Below are positions 59,555 to 64,000 of a stretch of DNA of 64,000 nt, piece after piece. Origin of the DNA: Elusimicrobiota bacterium (GTDB lineage Bacteria; Elusimicrobiota; Elusimicrobia; Elusimicrobiales; UBA9959). The notes below the pieces were generated by a model that searched no databases, was not told the DNA's origin, and was given only the letters and a program-made list of their open reading frames with translations. Position numbers and translations under genes: made by a program. Where the stretch lies: contig JAPLKI010000022.1 in assembly GCA_026388155.1 (NCBI GenBank), positions 124,001 to 188,000 on the forward strand. The letters are read 5' to 3'. The first letter of the stretch is position 1. Each line of letters opens with the position of its first letter.

Positions 59555-60691
59555 ATGGACTACACCTTTGTCGAAAATCAAAAAGATTTTGACGCCCTGG
59601 TTCCTAAACTAGCCAAACAGAAATTCCTGGCCCTGGATACGGAATCCAACAGCCTTTATGTCTACAAGGAGCAGTTTTGTCTGCTTCAGATCGCAAGCGA
59701 ACATATAAACGCCGTGGTGGACACCCTGCGCGTGGATATAAGGCCTCTCCTGCCGGTTTTTGCCGACCCTAAAGTCGAAAAAATACTCCATTCCGCCGAT
59801 TCGGATATAAAGGTCATTAAAGCCTCGGTAGGCGGGACTTTTGAAAATATTTTTGACGTTATGGTGGCTTCCAAATATCTGGGCATGAAAAAATGCGGCC
59901 TTGAAAGCCTGGTGGGCGAATTTTTCGGCGTGGCGCTCAATAAAAAATTCCAGAAGGCCGATTGGGGGAGGCGTCCGCTTTCAAAAGAGATGCTGGATTA
60001 CGCCATCACGGATGTGCTTTACCTCTACAAACTGCGTGAACTGCTGGCCGCCCAACTGAGCGAGAAAAACCGCCTGGAAGAGATAAAAGACCAGTTCCGC
60101 CAGCTCGCCAGGGTGGAGCCGGTCCCTTTCCATTTTGACGAAAAAGGCTTTTCGCGCCTTCATAACGCCCGCCAGCTTAACGGCAGGGGGCTTGCCGTTT
60201 TGCGCGAGCTTTATCTGTCAAGGGAAGTGGCTGCTATAAGGCGCAATGTGCCGTCCTTTAAGATAATAAGCGAGGATTTAATGCTGCGCCTAGCGGTCGC
60301 TCCCCGCGAAGGGATCGAAAATCTGGACATTTTCAAGGGAGTCACCAATTATGTGCTTGCCAACCACGGTCCCTGGATACGGGAGGCCCTGCAGAAAGGC
60401 CTGAAGGTCCCCGAGGTAACTTTTCCGAGAAGGGAAGTGTCGCACGAAAAACGGGTGTATTTTGATTCCGTTAAAACCAAGTTCAATGTCTTGAAACTTT
60501 GGCGCAAGACCACGGCGGCAAAACGCAATATGCTGCCCGAGGCTATTCTGGGCAACGATATACTGGAGCGCATAGCTTTCGCTTCGCCGCGTACCGTTGA
60601 GGACTTTCAAACCATCCGGGGCCTTGCCGGGGAAAAACTGCTGATCTACGCCGCGGATATACTGGATTTCCTGAAACATCATAAAGCGTAA
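59555..60691 (+). CDS. rnd: Ribonuclease D
   Basis: This is a 378-residue 3'-5' exoribonuclease with an HRDC domain. The DEDD catalytic residues are seen in LALDTESNS (Asp and Glu), LHSADSDIKVI (Asp) and MLDYAITDVLYLYKL (Tyr and Asp of Exo III). The C-terminal HRDC domains span about residues 210-375. It trims tRNA and other small RNA 3' ends. The ATG has no strong ribosome site, and a TAAAAT box ends five bases before it, so a short leader is possible. The GCCATANGC repeat copy D follows. Confidence 0.9.
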   Translation: MDYTFVENQKDFDALVPKLAKQKFLALDTESNSLYVYKEQFCLLQIASEHINAVVDTLRVDIRPLLPVFADPKVEKILHSADSDIKVIKASVGGTFENIFDVMVASKYLGMKKCGLESLVGEFFGVALNKKFQKADWGRRPLSKEMLDYAITDVLYLYKLRELLAAQLSEKNRLEEIKDQFRQLARVEPVPFHFDEKGFSRLHNARQLNGRGLAVLRELYLSREVAAIRRNVPSFKIISEDLMLRLAVAPREGIENLDIFKGVTNYVLANHGPWIREALQKGLKVPEVTFPRREVSHEKRVYFDSVKTKFNVLKLWRKTTAAKRNMLPEAILGNDILERIAFASPRTVEDFQTIRGLAGEKLLIYAADILDFLKHHKA

Positions 60692-60714
60692 GCGGCGCGG
60701 AGCGCCGGCTACGG

Positions 60715-60797
60715 AAGCCGTAAGCTTTAAGCCCTATGCCATATGCTTTTTTAGAAGTTCCCTTATTGCTTATGGCTTATGGCCTCCGGCGTATGGC
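60715..60797. repeat. GCCATANGC-word inverted repeat, copy D
   Basis: GCCGTAAGCTTTAAGCCCTA and GCCATATGC words on the left face GCTTATGGCTTATGGC and GGCGTATGGC words on the right, around CTTTTTTAGAAGTTCCCTTATT. Read on the minus strand, the centre and arm match copy C at 32460-32510. The right edge (60770 onward) codes for the C-terminus of the YgiQ protein. Confidence 0.85.
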
Positions 60798-62572
60798 AGC
60801 AGCAGTTTTCGCAGCAGGTCCGGCCTTCTGATTTCGTGGAGGGCTTTGGCTATTAAAATTTTGTTTTCGGGTTTAAAATACTGAAGGAGCGCCCTCTGCA
60901 TGCGGCGCTCCGCTTCTTTTTTCGGCACATAAACGGGCTCAAGCGTGAACGGGTCCAGGCCCGTGTAATAAATGGAAGTGGCAAGCTCCATGGGTGCGGG
61001 CAGGAAATCGTTTATCTGCTGGGGGCGGATGCCGCGCTCTTTAAGAAAAATAGCCAGTTCCGCCATGTCCACAAGCGTGGAGCCGGGGTGCGCCGAAATA
61101 AAATAAAGCACCATGTACTGCTCTTTGCCGGCGTGCTTTGACTCCACCGCGAATGTTTCTGCGAACTGGCTGAAAATTTCCACCGAAGGTTTTTTCATTA
61201 CCGCAAGCACCTTGGGCGAGATATGCTCTGGCGCCACTTTCAACTGGCCGCCGGTGTGATACCGCGCTATTTCCGAAATATATTCTCCACATTGTAGAGC
61301 CAGGTCCATTCTTATTCCGCTTGCGATAAACGCTTTCTTCAGGCCTTTAATGGAGCGCATTTTTCGCATCAGGGAGAGCAGGGGCTTGTGGTCGGTGCCA
61401 AGGTTAACGCAGATAACGGGGTAAAGGCAGGAAAGTTTTTTACACTTCTTGCATATTTCCATGTCTTTGCCGCCCATCCGGTACATATTGGCCGACGGCC
61501 CGCCAAGGTCGGAGATATTGCAGGGGTGATTCGGGGTGTTAAGCAGTTCCCGTGCTTCTTTTTCAACGGAACTCTCGCTGCGCGACTGGATGAAGCGGCC
61601 CTGGTGCAGAGTAAGCGAGCAGAAGGCGCAGCCGCCGAAACAGCCGCGGTGTATTACGATGGAGTCTTTTATCATCTCAAGGGCCGGAACGGGCTCTTTA
61701 TACGAGGGATGGGCCTTTTTTGTATAGGGCAGGCCGTAAATGAAATCCATTTCCTGCGTGGTGGCGGGGAGCGCGGGGGGATTCTGCACCACGGCGCGGC
61801 CTTCGCTTTTCTGTATTAATATTTTGGCGTTGTAGGGGTTTGATTCTTCGTAAATTATGCGGGTGGCGTTTGAGAAATCCACCCTGTTGGAGGCGACTTC
61901 TCCGGCGGAGGGGAGTGTAATGGAGCCGGGAATGTTCAGAGCGGCTGTTTCTTTGGCGCCGGGGGCGTAGGCGGTGCCGCGTATATTCCTTAATTCTGTT
62001 ATTTTTTCGCCTTTTGCCAGGCGTCCGGCTATTTCAATTATCTGTTGTTCGCCCATGCCGTAAACCAGCAGGTCGGCTTTGGAGTCAAGCAGTACGCTTT
62101 TGCGGATTTTGTCGGACCAGTAGTCGTAGTGGGCGAAGCGGCGCATGGTGGCTTCTATGCCGCCTAGTATCACGGGGGCGTCGGGATAGGCTTCTTTGGC
62201 CCTTTGGGAATATATTATGGCGGCGCGGTCGGGGCGGCGGCCGGGCTTGGCTCCGGGGGAAAAATCGTCTTCGGAGCGGATCTTTTTGTTGTGGGTGTAC
62301 TTGTTTATCATGGAGTCCATGTTGCCGGACGAGACTCCGAAGAAGAGGCGGGGTTTGCCGAATTTTTTGAAGTCGTTGCAGGTTTGCCAGCTGGGCTGGG
62401 GGAGGATGGCGACGCGGTAGCCCTGGGCTTCCAATACTCTGCCCAGGAGGGCCATGGCGAAGCTTGGGTGGTCAACATAGGCATCGCCGGTAACCAGGAC
62501 GATGTCAACGTAGTCCCAGCCTCTGGCTTTGACCTCTTCAGGCGTTATGGGGAGAAATTTATTGATGTTCAT
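60770..62572 (-). CDS. YgiQ family radical SAM protein
   Basis: This is a 600-residue protein of the YgiQ/UPF0313 family. The N-terminal domain holds VDIVLVTGDAYVDHPSFAMA and VILGGIEATMRRFAHYDYWS, like B12-binding folds. The radical SAM cluster motif is HRGCFGGCAFCSLTLHQGR (CxxxCxxC). A second cysteine group (EICKKCKKLSCLYPVICVNL) follows. The function is unknown. The ATG at 62572 matches the family N-terminus, but there is no ribosome site and a long inverted repeat lies just upstream. The C-terminal residues LPYAGGHKP come from the repeat copy D. Confidence 0.9.
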   Translation of the reverse strand: MNINKFLPITPEEVKARGWDYVDIVLVTGDAYVDHPSFAMALLGRVLEAQGYRVAILPQPSWQTCNDFKKFGKPRLFFGVSSGNMDSMINKYTHNKKIRSEDDFSPGAKPGRRPDRAAIIYSQRAKEAYPDAPVILGGIEATMRRFAHYDYWSDKIRKSVLLDSKADLLVYGMGEQQIIEIAGRLAKGEKITELRNIRGTAYAPGAKETAALNIPGSITLPSAGEVASNRVDFSNATRIIYEESNPYNAKILIQKSEGRAVVQNPPALPATTQEMDFIYGLPYTKKAHPSYKEPVPALEMIKDSIVIHRGCFGGCAFCSLTLHQGRFIQSRSESSVEKEARELLNTPNHPCNISDLGGPSANMYRMGGKDMEICKKCKKLSCLYPVICVNLGTDHKPLLSLMRKMRSIKGLKKAFIASGIRMDLALQCGEYISEIARYHTGGQLKVAPEHISPKVLAVMKKPSVEIFSQFAETFAVESKHAGKEQYMVLYFISAHPGSTLVDMAELAIFLKERGIRPQQINDFLPAPMELATSIYYTGLDPFTLEPVYVPKKEAERRMQRALLQYFKPENKILIAKALHEIRRPDLLRKLLLPYAGGHKP

Positions 62573-62593
62573 AATGTTAAAAACCGCTGGGTT

Positions 62594-62728
62594 CGGGGGC
62601 CTGCCAGCGAATTTATCTGAGGGGGTCGGGTCGGCCAGCGCGGCCGCCCTTATCCTCGGCCTCCTCTGACTGCAAGCCCAAGTCGGCCTCCGGAAAACCC
62701 CCTCAGACAAACCCGCCGGCACCCCTCC
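62594..62728. repeat. 135-bp inverted repeat in the ygiQ leader
   Basis: GGGGGCCTGCCAGCGAATTT then ATCTGAGGGGGT on the left faces ACCCCCTCAGACAAACCCGC then CGGCACCCC on the right. These are inverted copies about 30 bases long with a few mismatches. Inside lie CGGCC-rich words that also pair (GTCGGCC/GGCCTCC). It starts 22 bases upstream of the YgiQ start codon, so it is in the 5' leader if transcription begins beyond it. It may be a structured RNA or a mobile element relic. Confidence 0.75.
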
Positions 62729-62734
62729 AGGAAA

Positions 62735-63156
62735 TCTGCCTTTTTAATTTAAGGTGTTTGTCCCCACCCAAATTATAACTTGAATGTCCCGCCCTTTCGC
62801 TTTATTGTTGTTTGCAATATGGAAAATGCCTGACCGACGGGGTAAAACTCCGGCTAGATTATAACATTTTGAGGATTTTGAGAGATTGGAATACTATGGC
62901 AAGTTTAGTATTATAAATGAAAGCAACTGGTCTGGTTTACAGGGAGAAGGTCAGGATATGCCCCATACCAAAAAATTGGGGACATAACACTAGTTTTGTG
63001 GTAGCGAAAATGGAATGGCGGCAGGGGGCGTTGCTTAAATGCTTAAATACTCGGCTTTCGTGTTTTTATTGTTCTCCTTGGGGATATGGGACATAACTTT
63101 GTTTCTTGGTTTATAAAAGGGTCGCGTTTGACGGGCTGAAGACGGGGAGGTTCGGG
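62735..63156. other. Long A/T-richer spacer with short repeats
   Basis: I see no gene. It has a partial CCCGCCCTTT hairpin word (62787), a GGATATGCCCCATACC segment with GGGGACATAAC (62954-62990), and a second GGGGATATGGGACATAAC at 63077-63094. GTTGCTTAAATGCTTAAAT at 63030-63048 matches 48548-48566 with one mismatch. The GGGGACATAAC words resemble ends of IS-like elements, but no transposase remains. Confidence 0.45.
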
Positions 63157-63747
63157 ATGAATGGGGGGAAAATAATATTTTTCGGGTTGATATTAACGGT
63201 GGGTGTGTTGGCGGCGGCAAAGGGGGGGGCGGTTAATCACCTGGCCGAAGCCGATGCGCGGTGCGCTTCTATTTCATCGGGGAGCGGGGATAACAACCCG
63301 GAGTCTTCCAACCAGCGGAAAGACAATTCGCTGGATAGGGGGCAGGGCCTGGGGGATTGCTGTGGAATTTTACGGGAAATAAAGGCTGAATTCTCCGCGT
63401 GGCCGGCACAGCGCGATCAGGTGCGGTTGAAGCACTTTCAGGAAGCGATGGCGGACCTTATCGCCAGAAAACAGACTCCGTCACTGGCCGACGCTAAAGG
63501 TTTTTGCAATAGCCGGCTTTACGGCAAAAATCCACCGCCCGTAAAAGGGAAAACTGGGACGATAGCAAAAAAAATGCGCACAGGTTGTGACCTTCTTCAA
63601 CTGGCGCAGAGCGAGGCTGTCAGACGGGGCAAAATATCGCCCAGGCCCCTGAACTATTTCGACGCGGTTGCGGCTGCTAGAGTCACCGCAGCGTCTGTCG
63701 TCACACTGGAAGAAACCTGGCGCATATATGATAAGGAAAATAGGTAA
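63157..63747 (+). CDS. Small secreted protein, function unknown
   Basis: This is a 196-residue protein with a signal peptide (MNGGKIIFFGLILTVGVLAA). The mature part has cysteines in ARCASISS, LGDCCGIL, KGFCNSR and RTGCDLL. Most of it looks helical and charged, with a basic segment KNPPPVKGKTGTIAKKMR. It resembles no family I know. I use the ATG at 63157, because GGAGG lies six bases upstream; a longer frame begins at 63106. A formylglycine-generating-enzyme family gene follows 33 bases later, so the two may be co-transcribed. Confidence 0.65.
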   Translation: MNGGKIIFFGLILTVGVLAAAKGGAVNHLAEADARCASISSGSGDNNPESSNQRKDNSLDRGQGLGDCCGILREIKAEFSAWPAQRDQVRLKHFQEAMADLIARKQTPSLADAKGFCNSRLYGKNPPPVKGKTGTIAKKMRTGCDLLQLAQSEAVRRGKISPRPLNYFDAVAAARVTAASVVTLEETWRIYDKENR

Positions 63748-63780
63748 GCGGCATAAAATCGTCTTATGAGAGGCGCGAGT

Positions 63781-64000
63781 ATGAAACAGTCAGGTATTAT
63801 GTTGGCGGTTTTTATGCTGCCATGCGTGGCTTTTGCGGCGGAGGGCAATCCCGCCGCGGCGGCGAAAAAAGAGAGGCAGCCGGCCGATATGGCGCTCATT
63901 TCCGCCGGACAATTCATGATGGGTTCCCCCGATGGCGTGGGAAGCGACAGCGAGCATCCGCGCCATAAAGTGAATCTTGATGCCTTCTACATCGACAAAC
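63781..64000 (+). CDS. Formylglycine-generating-enzyme (SUMF1/FGE-sulfatase) family protein, partial
   Basis: The gene runs off the right edge; 73 residues are visible. A signal peptide (MKQSGIMLAVFMLPCVAFA) is followed by a short Ala/Lys linker and the FGE-sulfatase start pattern DMALISAGQFMMGSPDG with HPRHKVNLDAFYIDK. Many proteins of this fold are not sulfatase activators. The catalytic cysteines lie beyond the window, so activity cannot be judged. It is preceded by GAGAGG and is likely periplasmic. Confidence 0.82.
   Translation, partial: MKQSGIMLAVFMLPCVAFAAEGNPAAAAKKERQPADMALISAGQFMMGSPDGVGSDSEHPRHKVNLDAFYIDK

Overview
The window is a stretch of chromosome from a Gram-negative, probably anaerobic, fermenting heterotroph. 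The gene set is a group 3b-type NiFe hydrogenase, GH57 glucan enzymes with a short-type glucan phosphorylase, secreted and lipoprotein glycosidases, B12 salvage and many hybrid two-component proteins. This mix would fit Elusimicrobiota or a similar lineage. No rRNA or ribosomal-protein marker is present, so that placement is an inference. I found no CRISPR array, prophage or intact transposase.

Layout. 1-645: tRNA-Ala(GGC) on the minus strand, with its 3' end duplicated 173 bp away. 646-12361: housekeeping and signalling genes: glucan phosphorylase, cold-shock protein, DUF3467, a receiver/metallo-beta-lactamase fusion, rsmD, a PD-(D/E)XK nuclease, an AI-2E family permease, a histidine kinase, uppP, a SpoIID-like protein and sixA. 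12821-21125: hydrogenase operon (beta, gamma, delta, alpha), its maturation protease, an APC permease, ebfC, hypA and an Mrp-like ATPase. Two related ~260-bp elements with long terminal inverted repeats sit among these genes. 21309-25553: a lipoprotein, yceH and a Cache/PAS kinase. 25795-29495: GH3 plus GH144-like glycosidases. 29509-32401: a cobalamin riboswitch with a visible terminator/antiterminator, then btuFCD. 32804-37821: DUF4912 protein, GH57 branching enzyme and GH57/DUF3536 protein. 38001-42691: GT39-like transferase, a GH3 remnant and two GH30 lipoproteins. 42830-47872: a glucose-type PTS (EIIA-HPr-EI fusion plus EIICBB) framed by a ~180-bp inverted repeat. 47819-53725: a secreted phospholipase A2-like protein, an unknown protein, a cysteine desulfidase homologue, an MFS permease, a beta-hydroxyacid dehydrogenase and a pseudouridine synthase. 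53878-59462: an HPt protein, a receiver/PilB-type ATPase/receiver protein whose last domain is cut by an in-frame TAG, and a hybrid kinase. 59555-64000: RNase D, a YgiQ radical SAM protein, a small secreted protein and the start of a formylglycine-generating-enzyme family protein.

How the genes fit together. Beta-glucan and glucose uptake (GH3, GH144, GH30, PTS) would feed fermentation. Storage alpha-glucan is handled by the phosphorylase and GH57 enzymes. Reductant could be exchanged as H2 through the cytoplasmic NAD(P)-linked hydrogenase.

The most unusual signal is in the spacers. Many are built from short iterated words arranged as imperfect inverted repeats, and each spacer has its own word. 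One family (GCCATANGC words around a TAAGGAA-like centre) recurs at four places and encodes the last residues of two unrelated proteins. The two hydrogenase-region elements have outer ends that match the end of the gene they follow. The HPt/receiver-ATPase/hybrid-kinase block and the inverted-repeat-framed PTS are the best candidates for undescribed systems.
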